From Pholiota molesta (Eukaryota > Basidiomycota > Agaricomycetes > Agaricales > Strophariaceae), in assembly GCA_014925825.1 (NCBI GenBank), contig JACGCK010000111.1:1-64000 (forward strand): a DNA stretch of 64,000 nt, in the 5' to 3' direction. Shown in pieces: positions 44,906 through 56,039 of this stretch. The position numbers and the translations under genes were made by a program. The stretch's first letter is position 1. Each line of letters starts with the position of its first letter. The notes under the pieces are model-generated. The model had not been told where the DNA came from. It saw only the letters and a list, made by a program, of their open reading frames with translations, and made no database searches.

Positions 44906-45838
44906 ATGTCAGGAAACTATCGCGAACGAAATGCGAGCATAAGCGCCGCCAATTTCGCTTTTGTAGAAAACAGTCCCACCCTCCATTCCAATGCTTCCGA
45001 CTTCTCCGATGCAGAATCTGATGCCTCGACGCTATCAGAAAGCACACTGACAACCTACCTTGATAGGAAAGCCGCTCGAGATGGGCAGCAAACCTTGGCC
45101 GATACGATATCCGCAGAGCGCATCACTTTGGACCCATGGTCTGAATCTTTAACCGAGAACTTTGACGTTGAAGGATATCTCGCTAAATTCTCCTCGATAC
45201 CAATTCAAGGTCCAACTCAGATTTTCGGTCACCCTTCTGTTCGCACGATAATATTTGGAAAGAAGGATGCTAGTGGCCGTATCGCACCTATTCCTCTACT
45301 TCGCTGCTTACAATTTGAAGGAACTTCAAATTTGGATTCTCCTAATGAGTCTGTATTTGAAGGAGTAGTCCTGAAACAGTTTGTGTTTAAAGTTACTGTA
45401 AGCAACCATCACTTATCTGACATTGTGCTTTGCATGTATACTCATTTGATTGTGCAGTGGCCTGGGTACGACACCTGGCAGAGAGATTTGTTAGAGGAGT
45501 TTACGAGCGAATTAGAGGCTGGGATGCAGATAACAAGGGCAATTCTCGCGAGCCTCATCGCAAAGGAGTACCAGATGTTTGCATTGGTATGTCCCCTTTT
45601 ACAAATGATTTATTCATCGGAGGGAAGACTAACGTATTTTGCACTCGGCATGCGATAGTACTATGGATTAAAAGCAAACGAATTCCTTCATGGCGCCCCT
45701 CCGGCCAACCCCCCACAGGGCAGCATGATTGGTCCTGGTGGAGTTGATTTCTATCGGATGAATATCGCCTACATTATCCAAGGACGGGACGGGGTTTGGT
45801 ATGCAGATAAAGGTCTCGTAGTTTCGCTTCCGAGATAA
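44906..45838 (+). CDS. Hypothetical protein, about 266 aa, three exons
   Basis: Exons 44906-45397, 45458-45586 and 45659-45838 join in frame through phase-0 GT-AG introns of 60 and 72 nt. The protein starts MSGNYRERNASISAANFAFV. It has an acidic, Ser-rich N-terminal part (SNASDFSDAESDASTLSES) and then a more ordered region (FDVEGYLAKFSSIPIQGPT, VRTIIFGKKDASGRIAPIP, WQRDLLEEFTSELEAGM, YRMNIAYIIQGRDGVWYA). There is no signal peptide, membrane segment or known motif. I do not recognise the family. Splicing consistency supports a real gene. Confidence 0.72.
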
Positions 45839-46144
45839 ACAAGCTACGCAAGTTATATGGATGCAGATAATAAATACCTTTCAGACGAGCTCCTTTTTTG
45901 ATCCAAGTAAATAAGTAATGTGCTGCCATCAATGAATACGATCATATTTGAGGAGAACGCCTACTGGACGTCGAAATAGTTGGGCCGTTAGGCACTGGTG
46001 AAATATGTATACGAGGCGCGTGTAGCACGTACAGGTGCCAGGGGCGCAGTGGTACTTTTGCTCTGGTCTTTGGTACCTTCCAATACTTACGCGCATACCC
46101 ATCGCGCCTTCCTCAGACTGTAGCTTTTATTTCCTTGAAATTGA
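45839..46144. other. Intergenic, nothing recognised
   Basis: Stretch between the hypothetical gene and the carboxypeptidase remnant. The expected upstream parts of the carboxypeptidase were looked for and not seen. Confidence 0.35.
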
Positions 46145-46544
46145 CCTTTTTTCGGAAGGGTGGACCCTAGCTTTAGATTGGAGTGGCCATGAGGAATTCT
46201 CAAAGCAAGAACTCCGAGACTGGATTGTTAATGGAAGATCAGCTGGAAAGACTAGGAGCGCTAAAGCGCTAAAGGGTTCACTTTCGCTACCGTTACTGGA
46301 GCCGGACACATGGTGCGTATTTTCTACACTTTCATCCTGTCTTTTCGTTTAATACAGATTCACTCCTCTTTCTACCACATAGGTTCCCTACGATAGGCCT
46401 AAGGAATCTTTGGAGCTTATTCAAAGGTGGATTGCTGGGAAAGAATTGCAGATTTATACCTTGCTTCGAACTGGAGATACATCGATGAAAGTCATTGTCA
46501 GAAGCTGTATACAAATTGGAATGTTCAATTCATGTTTCATATAA
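46145..46544 (+). pseudogene. Serine carboxypeptidase (S10, carboxypeptidase Y-like) C-terminal remnant
   Basis: The frame from 46155 gives EGWTLALDWSGHEEF, ELRDWIVNGRSAGKTRS, and then, after a frameshift, FTFATVTGAGHM, intron, VPYDRPKESLELIQRWIAGK. This is the C-terminal part of S10 carboxypeptidases, including the catalytic His in GAGHMVPYD. The frameshift coincides with an exact 8-bp tandem duplication, GCGCTAAA twice at 46258-46273; one copy would keep the frame. Upstream exons with the nucleophile Ser and the catalytic Asp are missing. The intact enzyme is a vacuolar or secreted exopeptidase. Confidence 0.75.
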
Positions 46545-46877
46545 AATTAATATGCTCGCTACAACTCTGCTGATATGATACTAGACCGATTGATTAAACT
46601 AAACTACTAGTATAAGTAATGCCTTCCCCATTCGACAAACGCTATCCGGAATGAACTGCTAACCGCAGTAGTGCAGTACATATTTGTGGGGAGCTTCGTC
46701 CACAGAGATTCTATGTCAACGGTATTGTTCCTTTCAATTGATCATGCTACAGCGCTTCAGCAACGCAGCAGTTAACTACGAAGGTTTACTACTCACTTTC
46801 CGCACCAGAATGGCACCTATGACGACGGCGTCTAAGCCAAGCATCTGATTTCGGGCCAGGGTCCAATTTCTGTAAGG
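46545..46877. other. Intergenic, nothing recognised
   Basis: No open frame with a motif is seen between the carboxypeptidase remnant and the 3' end of the MLKL-like gene. Confidence 0.35.
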
Positions 46878-47762
46878 CTATAGATTAGTAACACCACCTG
46901 CATTGACGCCGCCGCCGGAGTATCGATTTCGATGAGGAGGCTGGGATATCGGTGAAGAGAGTCTTCGGGCAGTTTTTTCCTGCAATTTTTCATATTTCTG
47001 TTTATCCTTCATATGACGCTGGTGCTTAGGAACAGGGAGGTTGGGGCCCGCCGATCTTCTGCGATCGCGAGACCATCGGTTTGGTGTAGGTTGGGCAAGA
47101 GAAAATCGCAGAAGCAAAAGATACATCTGCATACTGTGGCCGAGTATCTCATAGCACTTCTGGATTTCTTGCCGAGCCTTCCATATCCGAGAGATATTCC
47201 ACCAGGAGGCAAAACGGCTGATTGTCTTCCGTATCTGAAGGAGATCACTGGAGGGAAGAATGTAGCAATCTCGCATTCTTGAATGTCACGACGTGTAGAT
47301 AATGAGGAACGCACTCGTTTAGCCGTGTTATATGGTCTCTCAGAATACCATTGATGTCGATGGCCCGGCCCTTGACGCCGCCATCCAAGGCATTGAAAAG
47401 TTGATAAGTCTGATCCGCTATATCTGTGCACGCTTTTCTGTGGCTTTTCGCGTGCTATGAAATACTAAAGAGTCAGACTGCCGCCGCATTTTTTAATACG
47501 AAACAGGAGGATGAACCTGCGCCATCATGATAACGTCTAGGGTAATCCGCGCGGAAGAGGAGAGTCCTAATTTAGCCTCCAGTGTGTTATCGGCAGCATT
47601 TGCCAGTTGAAGGAGCTCGATTTCTATGAGATTCAGAGAAAAATCTTTGCTCGAGTTGACCGAGACCACAGAGGAGTCCAAACCACTGAACATCGGCATC
47701 GTCGTCAAGGTGCAAAGGGGATCGTATTTTTTGGGGGCTAGTAGCCCTAAACCCAAATGCAT
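46878..47762 (-). CDS. MLKL-NTD/HeLo-like helical protein (putative)
   Basis: The minus strand starts MHLGLGLLAPKKYDPL at 47762. The first exon ends near SSSARITLDVIMMAQ. A second exon has KACTDIADQTYQLFNALDGG and DINGILRDHITRLNE. Then, after introns, come ISRFASWWNISRIWKARQE and IQKCYEILGHSMQMYLLLLR, and a basic, disordered tail ending GGVNAGGVTNL. The spacing (helix, cysteine-containing helix before a second helix with AD-TY-L, later an EI--C---L--S---F-type helix) resembles the MLKL-NTD-like four-helix bundle common in agaricomycete NLR-type and adaptor proteins. No NB-ARC, WD or kinase part is present. Exon borders are uncertain. If correct, it could be a membrane-active death effector or an adaptor, a point of inference only. 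Confidence 0.45.
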
Positions 47763-48490
47763 GGTGAAGGCGTGTTTCTAGGCGTCTTCAACCCATCGGT
47801 ACATATTTGGTGTTGTACCAGCTGACAGCAAATCATAGACTAGATTGCATGGAAGATCGCAGTGGGGAAACGGTGGACTTTCGTGAGAGAGCTTCCCAAT
47901 TCGTTTAAAGGCATTCATATTTCTTCATGTTCTCTATAAACGTCAGTGCCTCGCGACGTAGCTTTGTTGGCTGTATGCGGCAATTTGCCTTGTTTCTCGA
48001 GCGCCCAATGCGTCATAATCATCCACGTTCCGTCTATAAGCAGTGATTAGTTTGGTTGATCAGGCAAGTAGTGGCACTACAACAGCATAGATTGCCTTCG
48101 AAGTAACGTACCACCCGTAGTTCCGGTACACATTTGGCATTCCGCCAGTGTGGCATTCTTTTAACTAGAAAGGGTAAAGTGCCCATACATGTCGCTGATG
48201 GACATTGATTATGACGCAAACAAGGCATGGCACGGATACGAATCTGTCCTGATAAAGGTATCTGGCTTTCAAACTGTCAGCCAGTCAACGCTCACCGGAG
48301 TCGCTACTACGGCGAAAGAACTATCCTCTGAAATCGATGCATTCCACAGCACCGGAAAGTCGTGACGAGATTGCTTCTATAATGTGACGACACAAAAAGG
48401 TGTACATCTATCCGTTCTACACTGAAATATCATGTTGAAGATATCAGCTCGACGGGTCGACAGTCAGAAAGGCACTTGACCCAATGATCA
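47763..48490. other. Intergenic, nothing recognised
   Basis: Several short minus-strand frames (for example around 48034-48228) have no motif. No gene is supported. Confidence 0.35.
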
Positions 48491-49912
48491 CTACCACTGC
48501 GTGATGTCCACCTCTGCCTCACCGAAGACGCTGGTCTTCTTCATGGCGAATCCATCGACTACTTCTTCTACGTCCTGACCATAGTAGTCAGGGAATTCCC
48601 GTTTCAAATATCGCAGAATGTGCGTGTTGATCTGCTCGAATTCCAATAGGAACCCGTCGTGTCCATCGGGAGAGGGAATGACCACGAGCTCCGCCTGCGG
48701 AACATGCGCAGCAATTTCGCGCTGCTCCGATGTCGTGAAGAGTCCGTCCGTAGCGATACTGATAACAAGCGCACGGGGAGGCAACGTAGCGAGCACCTTT
48801 GCAAGAGAAGTTTCTTCATCGACGTCAACAGCCCGGTCGCGGGCAATATCATGGGTATCAAGTTTGCGGGTGATATGGATGTAGCAATTCGCATCAAATC
48901 GGGCGGTGAACTTGTCACCTTGGTATCGGAGGTAGGATTGTGCAGAAAAGATAGGCGGTTTTTGTGGAGGGTGGTCGGCAGAGCTATCGCTGAGAGTTGT
49001 TTGACGGGGTCTTGCATTTTTGAGACCGTCATTATGCACAGCGACTGCATCATCAGCATGGGAGCTGAGTTTCGGCGAGGCGGGAGGCGTAAGGGTGCCG
49101 TTTTTCGAAGTTTGGGAGAGCTGGGCCTTACGTCCAAACCGGCTTTCAAAGGAGTCCCGTGAACGATATGTGAGCAGAGCACTCATTCTGGCGGCAGCTA
49201 GACCAGAGGCGGGCTGTGAGTTGTAATATCCATCTTGATAAGTCGGATCGCTGTAAATGCTCTGTCTTTGTGCCTCTCCCCAGCTGATACACCATGCAGA
49301 ATGGCGCGCGGATGTGGCTATTGGAACTATTCGGCGTATGAAGCCTGGAGGAGTACATAAGGGCCACTCCAGCACGGCCATGCCCCCCATGGATCCTCCA
49401 ATAACCACAGCTACTGATCGAACACCGAGATAGTCGAGAACAAGTTTGTGTATGCTGTAAAATACGTTAAAGAAGCATATACTGTGCACATAATCGCGAA
49501 ACGTACCGAACGTCGTCACGAATAGTTGTTGGTGGAAACTCGGGACCATACGGCTTTCCCGTCTCTAAATTTATGGTTACCGGAGAGGCGGAACCATAGG
49601 GCGACCCAAGGGTATTAGAACATATGATAAAGAACCGATTCGGATCGAAAGCCTTCCCGCGACCCATCAATGGACCCCACCTAGACGATTCAGTACTATT
49701 CTCCAGAAATGCAGCCCAACCACTCACCAATCCTCGACATCTGCACTCCCTGTAAATGCATGGCAAATAATCATGACATTGTCCCTTTGCTCGTTCAGCT
49801 TGCCCCAGGTTTTGTACGCAACTGGCACCCGTTCAAGGACGGCTCCACAGTCAAACGTAAATGACGGCACAATAAATATCGATTGCTCAATTAGAGAGGA
49901 ATATGCGGCCAT
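48491..49912 (-). CDS. met2: Homoserine O-acetyltransferase
   Basis: An alpha/beta-hydrolase enzyme that acetylates L-homoserine with acetyl-CoA in methionine synthesis. Start MAAYSSLIEQSIFIVPSF at 49912 (an in-frame ATG at 49978 would add 22 residues). Exons include VPVAYKTWGKLNEQRDNV, ICHAFTGSADVEDWWGPLMG, FFIICSNTLGSPYGSASP and YGPEFPPTTIRDDVR. The nucleophile elbow is VIGGSMGGMAVLEW, followed by the family signature ATSARHSAWCISWGEAQRQ. The catalytic Asp is in SIATDGLFTTSEQ and the His in PDGHDGFLLEF. A poorly conserved, Ser/Pro-rich loop before LRYQGDKFTARFDANCY is usual in fungi. Length about 440 residues, intact. Confidence 0.9.
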
Positions 49913-50422
49913 GGTATTTTTTGACACGTCTCGTCGAAATGTTTTTCGTGGTATATGTTGTCCAAGGTAACTCTCCAAACTGAATAGATGCGTATGAGAA
50001 CAGGTCGCTCTGTAGATGTTCGAGCCTGTTGCCCGGATGAAGGTCTAAAGAAAGGAATGGGATAGTGATGGAAGTTGGGAACAAGAGAAAATGTGATCCG
50101 ACTCAGGAGTCAGATTGGCGAGACCGTGACATCCTAGAAAAACGATAAGATAAGATCCAGATAAGATAAGATCTCGAGACGACGAATAGGGACAGAATTG
50201 ACTTTGGAAGGCCATCGATATTTTTTTTTGTGGCTAATGTTTTACTAGTATACGTAAATGTTCTGTTGATAACTCAAGCTACTCATGATCAACATAACGG
50301 AGACTATACATTACACAGAGCAATGTTGCAGTCCGTCGATTGCCGATTAGAACACATCCGATAGAAAGTACTACGTCAAGTCCATTCTTGATTTAGTCCA
50401 TAAATTCGACACAGCATCGTTC
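49913..50422. other. Upstream region of homoserine O-acetyltransferase
   Basis: Contains direct repeats of GATAAGAT(C/A) at about 50143-50172 (AACGATAAGATAAGATCC, then AGATAAGATAAGATCTC), about 230 bp upstream of the start codon. GATA repeats of this kind can be GATA-factor sites, but no evidence of binding exists here. Confidence 0.4.
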
Positions 50423-51232
50423 TTAAGCAGGGATAAAGTTCCAGTGCTGGGTACGAGAACCAGTGGAGGGAAGTAATTCAATCTACATCAGGGTGGATTA
50501 AAATGGGATACAACATCGGGCAAGGAGGAAAAAAAATTGGGATACTTACATTCGAAACGCCTGCCAGTGCAGAATTAGTTGGAGTGAATAACTGGTCGGC
50601 GTCCACATTTTTTATCTACCAAAAGGTCATTTAATAATCTGGAAAAGCACATTTAAGAGGCAAAGGTGACCGCACCACATATTCGCCTCCCCCAGCACAT
50701 TGAATGGCGAAGGTGACCGCTGGAGAGTTTGCGGGTGCGACAATGGGGAGGAAAAGGTTCTGAATTGCGTATATGTTTCAGTTGAAGTCTTTCAATGGGA
50801 TTTAGACTCACGGATTCAATAAGGTGGAGCGTAGTAACATTGCGTGCGAGGCCGACATTTAGTATGTGATAACCTCCTTGGTCAGCGTTCGCGAGCCGCC
50901 ACTACGTTATTAAATGAGCAAAGTTTGGGGAAAACTATAACATCAGAATAGTTACGACGCCTGGCTGGGGGTTGCTCTCCATAACGATGATATTTCCGAA
51001 TGTATTAGGTTCCCCGGGACTCAGAGGTAAACCAGGTGTAGTTGTTACACTCTGAATCGTGTAGTCGCCAGGCTGGAGAATAACGCAAGGGAGCTGGAAC
51101 CGGCCAATATGGAAAAATTAGTATGCGAGATCTTCTTAGAGACTGTCAACTTACAGGAGTAGGAACAGCGCCAGTCAACACGACGCTGGTCATCAGCATG
51201 ATGGACGCTGCAATATACCTGAAGCAAGCCAT
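50423..51232 (-). CDS. Secreted I66-like (mycocypin-type, beta-trefoil) protein
   Basis: Starts MACFRYIAASIMLMTSVVL with cleavage probably after TGA or GAVP, a clear signal peptide. Five introns, all phase-0-like by eye, give a mature chain of about 140 residues with short beta-strand repeats: LPCVILQPGDYTIQSV, WRLANADQGGYHILNVGLA, VTFAIQCAGGGEYV, IKNVDADQLFT and a final TGSRTQHWNFIPA. Repeated Y-T-I / Y-H-I-L-N / E-Y-V-I-K-N units and the closing Q-W/H-W-x-F/I-x-P pattern resemble the I66 serine protease inhibitor family of mushrooms. A TATA-like TTTATATCA lies at 51308-51316, about 75 bp before the start codon. Role in defence or development is inferred. Confidence 0.6.
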
Positions 51233-51387
51233 GTAAATTCGAGGATGAGTTGTACGGTGAGAGGCAGAAAGTCTAACAAGCTATCGATCTGGCTCAACTG
51301 CTCGCCCTTTATATCATGGTCGAAGATTATTTTTCATTTCAGTCTCGAGCCTCGATGTCTATCATAGGGATTCAATAACCGTACACT

Positions 51388-51416
51388 GGGTGACTTTCCA
51401 TAACTCTAACTTGAAT
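51388..51416 (+). repeat. Left terminal inverted repeat of the Harbinger element
   Basis: Starts GGGTGACTTTCCATAAC and ends TAACTTGAAT. Matches the right end at 27 of 29 positions. Confidence 0.9.
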
Positions 51417-51586
51417 TAAATGTCACTTGAATCATTAAGCGATGTCAGTCGGAGTTTGACCAATGAATATTTGCATTTCCATAACGTCCAAAGTTGCTGA
51501 TTTGGTATCAATATCTTGAAACGGTCTTAAACCCGATAAGCCTTATCAGCGCCATATACTCGACTGACTCTTGTTTCGATACCTCA

Positions 51587-52956
51587 ATGGATGAGTCCAT
51601 GCTATTCTCTATGATACAGGATGCTGAGATGGAGGAAGAAGAGAGTGCGGATGAGCAAGCAAGGCAAAATGCCTTGATCTTGGCTGCATTAGTAGCAGGA
51701 GTCGAGGAGGCGCGCCAAGCACGTATCGATCGTCGAAATAAAAACCGGGTATATCTGTGTCGTCCACAGCTCCTCCCAAATCCTCAACTCGATACTCCTT
51801 GGCAGAAGCTATATCAGACCCAGAATGATCGTGCGTTCATTACCACAATGGGATTTGATGTTAATACGTTTAATTACATCGTCGCAAATGGATTCGGAGA
51901 ACGTTGGCGCACAGAACCAATTCGCCGCACAGACAACATCAACACCAGTGGAAATCCTCGCCCTAATGCACGATCACTAGATACATGGGGTGCACTTGGC
52001 TTGATTCTTCATTACCTGAATTCCACGATGCGCGAAGTCAGCTTGCAGCAAATCTTTGCCCTTATTCCGAGTACGGTCTCGCGCTACATCACACATGGCT
52101 TGATTTTATTGCTACAAACTCTTCGCAAGATGCCTGAAGCATCTATCCGCTGGCCCCACGACGTTTCTTCATTCGAAATAAATAGCGAACTTATTGTTGC
52201 ACGTCACCCAGCATTGTCGGGAGCATTTGGCAGCATAGACGGCTTGAATCTTCCTGTTCAAACCTCTGCGGATGATGACATCGAGAATGCGACATACAAT
52301 GGATGGAAGGCAGATCATTTCATCAGTTCAGTTCTTGTATTTGCGCCTCAAGGTCAAATTTATTTTACCAATCCTTGCTAGATATGCGCTAAGATTTATG
52401 AGCAGGTGATGTAATTGCAGCCAACATCAATGCACCAGGTAGCTGGCATGACTCCCGAGTGGCGCTCCCAATATATGAGAAGCTTGAAAACAACACACCG
52501 GATGGTTTTTATCTTGTTGCCGACACTGCCTTTCCGCGAGGTGCTTTGAATATCCAGGATCGTATTCAAGCACCATTGAAATCAGGTCAACGATGGACAG
52601 GAACTACGGAGCAGCTTGAAGAACAATTGGAGTACAACCGACAGCTTCTATCTTTTCGACAAACGGCAGAATGGGGCAATCGCGCACTTCAAGGTTCGTT
52701 TGGCCGATTGCGTATCCCGCTCGATGCAAATGATTGTGATGCACGCGGCAATCTCATTGAGATTTGCATTCGATTACACAATCTCCGCACTCGTATGGTT
52801 GGTTTCAATCAAATCGCGACAGTCTATGTTCCAGAGTGGAGACAGACGGAAGAAGATGTCATGGTATGGGAAGCGTTTGAGACGATGCTATTTGCAGATC
52901 AACGCAAGCACGATAGAGTTTCACGGTATCACATATATGCTGAAATTGACGAGTAA
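51587..52956 (+). CDS. PIF/Harbinger DDE transposase, about 438 aa
   Basis: Two exons (51587-52352 and 52406-52956) join in frame (FAPQ|GDVIAA). The N terminus MDESMLFSMIQDAEMEEEE is acidic. A helical region follows with FITTMGFDVNTFNYIVANGF and LILHYLNSTMREVSLQQIF, then the DDE_Tnp_4 catalytic domain. The three acids are Asp ~218 (FGSIDGLNLP), Asp ~295 (YLVADTAFPRG) and Glu ~344 (FRQTAEWGNRALQGSFGRL). The C terminus ends SRYHIYAEIDE. The enzyme would cut and paste the element at 3-bp targets, usually together with the second encoded protein. All catalytic residues are present and the frame is open, so it is probably functional. Confidence 0.9.
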
Positions 52957-53187
52957 ACAAGTAAAGACAGGATAGCTTTTAGCTAGGGATATATGTAAAG
53001 AGTGGACAGCTAAATGTAGCAATGGAAAAGCAGTATAACAAGGAATACGAAGTAATGACAGACTCTAGTTAAGAATATCGCATGGGTACGTATGAGTATG
53101 TATAGCATGGGATAATGGGTATACAAAAGTAGAACATGTTGGGACAAGTCCTCATAATGATTTCAACTTACTGAACTACAATTGTGT

Positions 53188-55191
53188 TCAAACACCAGCA
53201 GATACTTCCGCACTTGGTCCCTCTCCCAAGTTGCAGGCAGGCTGGTAACCTTTGGGTGAAGGACTAGACGGAACAGCGATGCTAGCTGAGGAACTTGATG
53301 GGTTTGCGGCCCAATCACGAGAAGCAGGTGGGGCCAACTTAAACCTTCGGTGCTGGGGTTTAAATACCCGACCTTCTGAAGATTCGCGTGGTTCAGGGGT
53401 TGCTCCATGCGCCTGAGGCGAGCTCTGCGGCCGAGGTGATCCACGTGGTTGAAGAGGCGGGGAGAGGCTAGGGTACGGAGTAGAGACACGAGGTAAAGAT
53501 GGAAAAGGGGGAGAGAGAGGATGGACCTGAGGATATGGGCCGAAATTTTCTTTATCGGACTCAGACCAGTCTGTGGCTGAAGATCCATCAGTGATCCATG
53601 TTGTATATGAGCCCCCCTCAGGAAAGAACTCATCATGGCGGACCTTACCCCGGACGCGAACAAATCCAGCTCGATCTTTCTTCTCTCGTTTCTGCGAGGG
53701 AACAGGACGGCGATCTCGACCTCCAGCCATCATGAGCTTGAATTGAGCTCGATCAAGCTGTCTTTCAAGCTTGTGTATCTGTTGGTGAAGTTCGGTAGCC
53801 TCACGACGAAGTGTTTCATTGGTTGCCTGAGAGTCACGGAGTTGTTGGGTGAGAGTGAAGATTTGAGTGTTCTGAAAAGATCGAGTTGCGCGTTCTTCAT
53901 CACGGGTACGTTGCATGTCCGGATCGAGTGCAGATGAAAGTTTTTGCATAAGATCCGCAGATTGCATCGCACGGGCATTTCGGCGGGGAGGCTGATCAGA
54001 TTCGGCTTTGTTGGATCGGATGGTCGCAGAAAGAACCTTGGGAGAATCTTCAGTTTTGATCAGGGGGTCGTCCTCAAAGTTGGCATCGCCCTCAATCTCG
54101 GAATCATTGAGCGAGCGGGTTGATATTCTCTCGTTAATGAGGCCGTCGATTGCCTTGGCCCGAGTCACTGCGGCAGGCCGCTTCCCTGCACCTGTTGGTT
54201 TCGTTTGTTTAGCAAGCTGGAAAAGTCATTCATGGTTAGAAAGGCACCTTGAGATTCGGAGACAAACTCACAGATTTGAACTTGAGTTCAAGCGATCTTG
54301 CATCGCGAACAGGGCGACTATTGAGTTTGGCCCATACCGCGTAGGCCTTATGGATCCGCTGCCACCCACGCTGACCAACAGGTAGCTCCTTCTGTGTGAG
54401 GTTCAGAAGCTCAGTGAGATCACTATCCTTGTAGTTTCCAGCTCCGGCGCGACGGCCTCCATGCCCCGTGGCTGGGACAACTGGACGTTCATCTTCAGAG
54501 TCGGTAAGAGCCTCAGAGGGCTCATCAACATCGAAGTCGACGCGCCTGCGTTTGCCCTTGCCGTGTGACGTCTGTGGTGGAGGTGACGGCACTCGTTTGC
54601 GCCGAGAGCCGCCAACCTTCGATGTGGGGACATGGCGCGTGCCGGGAGCTTGGCTGGGCAGTGGCCGTGGAGGGTCAAACCCGGGATCACAAGGAGGGTT
54701 GCTGTTTTGAATCGGAAGTAATGGAGGACGGTGGTACCAGTTGAGGGCAGGATCCGAAGGGTTTTCTGCTTTGTAGCGGCCGAAGTGATGCTGTGGCGAA
54801 GCGGGAATATTATCCTGGGCGCCGAATGCGAAAGGATGTGCTGCAGGTATGGTAGAAGGCTAGGATGAAATATCAACATCAACTCTTGAGAATAACTAGG
54901 AGAGATTTGACTTACATTCGCCATAGATGGGAATGACTGGAAGCCATAATCGCGCTGACTTGAAAACGGATCTGAAATCGGCCTAGGAGTTCCCTAAGTC
55001 GACGGAAATGATAGATAAGAAATATAAACATGTAGGAATGAGCGAGAACTCACCGTCAGCTGCTGGTTCAAGCCAAGCGCTCGAGTCGCGTTTGGGGTTC
55101 GCCATGCAGGTAGATTGCCGGCGTTTCGCCTCGGAGTGGCATGGATCGGTGGGAGAGAAAGAGGGGGAGGGTTGAAGGATGAATTTGCCAT
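53188..55191 (-). CDS. Second Harbinger protein (Myb/SANT-like or DUF6818-like helper)
   Basis: Starts MANSSFNPPPLSLPPIHATP at 55191. Introns follow LGLNQQLT, FPSMAN and LELKFKS. The N-terminal third is Pro-rich and disordered with a basic patch (GKGKRRRVDFDVDEPSEA). The central module GAGNYKDSDLTELLNLTQKE then LPVGQRGWQRIHKAYAVWAK has the regularly spaced Trp and Leu of Myb/SANT-like DNA-binding domains found in fungal helper proteins. A coiled coil (TLTQQLRDSQATNETLRREA then LHQQIHKLERQLDRAQF) suggests self-association, and the C terminus is Pro/Ser-rich. By analogy with plant PIF elements it should bind the transposon ends and carry the transposase to the nucleus. Convergent with the transposase gene. 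Confidence 0.75.
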
Positions 55192-55910
55192 GAGAACCAA
55201 CTATTTGAGGGCTCAGAAAGTGATGAAAAGAAGATGCTCTGCTCACCGACGGTCATCTAGCTTTTATAGCTCTTCGTCAATCCATCCCTGCTTTCGTCGT
55301 TAATCCATCCCTGCTCTTATCGTCCATCCCTGCTCTCTTTGCCCATCCCTGCCCTAGTCATTAATCATAACCTGCATCGGAATGAATGGCGAGCAAAAAG
55401 TGGGCGAGCCTAAGACTGGTGGCGGTTTCAGCACTTGTCCTTTTTTGAGGTCGATTGAATGGTTATCGTCGAGTTTCAAGGGCTCAGAGCTCGGAGCTGT
55501 GGCTGAGGACCTTGAAACAAAGAAATTTTCTATCCATCTACAAGACAAACAGTCAGCGCGACATACAATTATGGGCAAATTGAGGGGAAGTTAGGCCGAG
55601 ACACTTAACTTTATGAGCACCAGGGAACAGAGAATGGAAAGCGGTGTGAGAGGTAAAACTTTCAGTCAGTAAGGCAAAGAGGAGCTATGCACAGTGATTT
55701 GAGAGAGATAATGAGAGATGGGAGCTACAGCCTGAGCAGAACAATCGCGTCGATGACGAGCAGTGGCAGGCCCTTGATTGTGATCGATAGCGATGCCGAT
55801 GTGCCGGGCATCAAGCATGTCGAAATAGGAAATTATGATGCGCGGCGCGGTCCGGAGCTGTCAAAAATGACAGGTTTGATTGGGTTTTGACGTTTCAAAA
55901 TTTGGAAGAG

Positions 55911-55921
55911 GGGGGGGGGGG
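55911..55921. repeat. Poly-G tract inside the Harbinger element
   Basis: About eleven consecutive G about 150 bp from the right end. It is prone to slippage and sequencing error and could vary between copies. Confidence 0.7.
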
Positions 55922-56039
55922 CCTCTTCTAGATTCGGGATTTAGACCTGTCAACAAGTTTTCAAGCTGACAGTTCGGTGGTTATACCATCACCGGCAACT
56001 CGGCCAAGGACCCTTATTCTCATGTATTTAGATTTAGAC

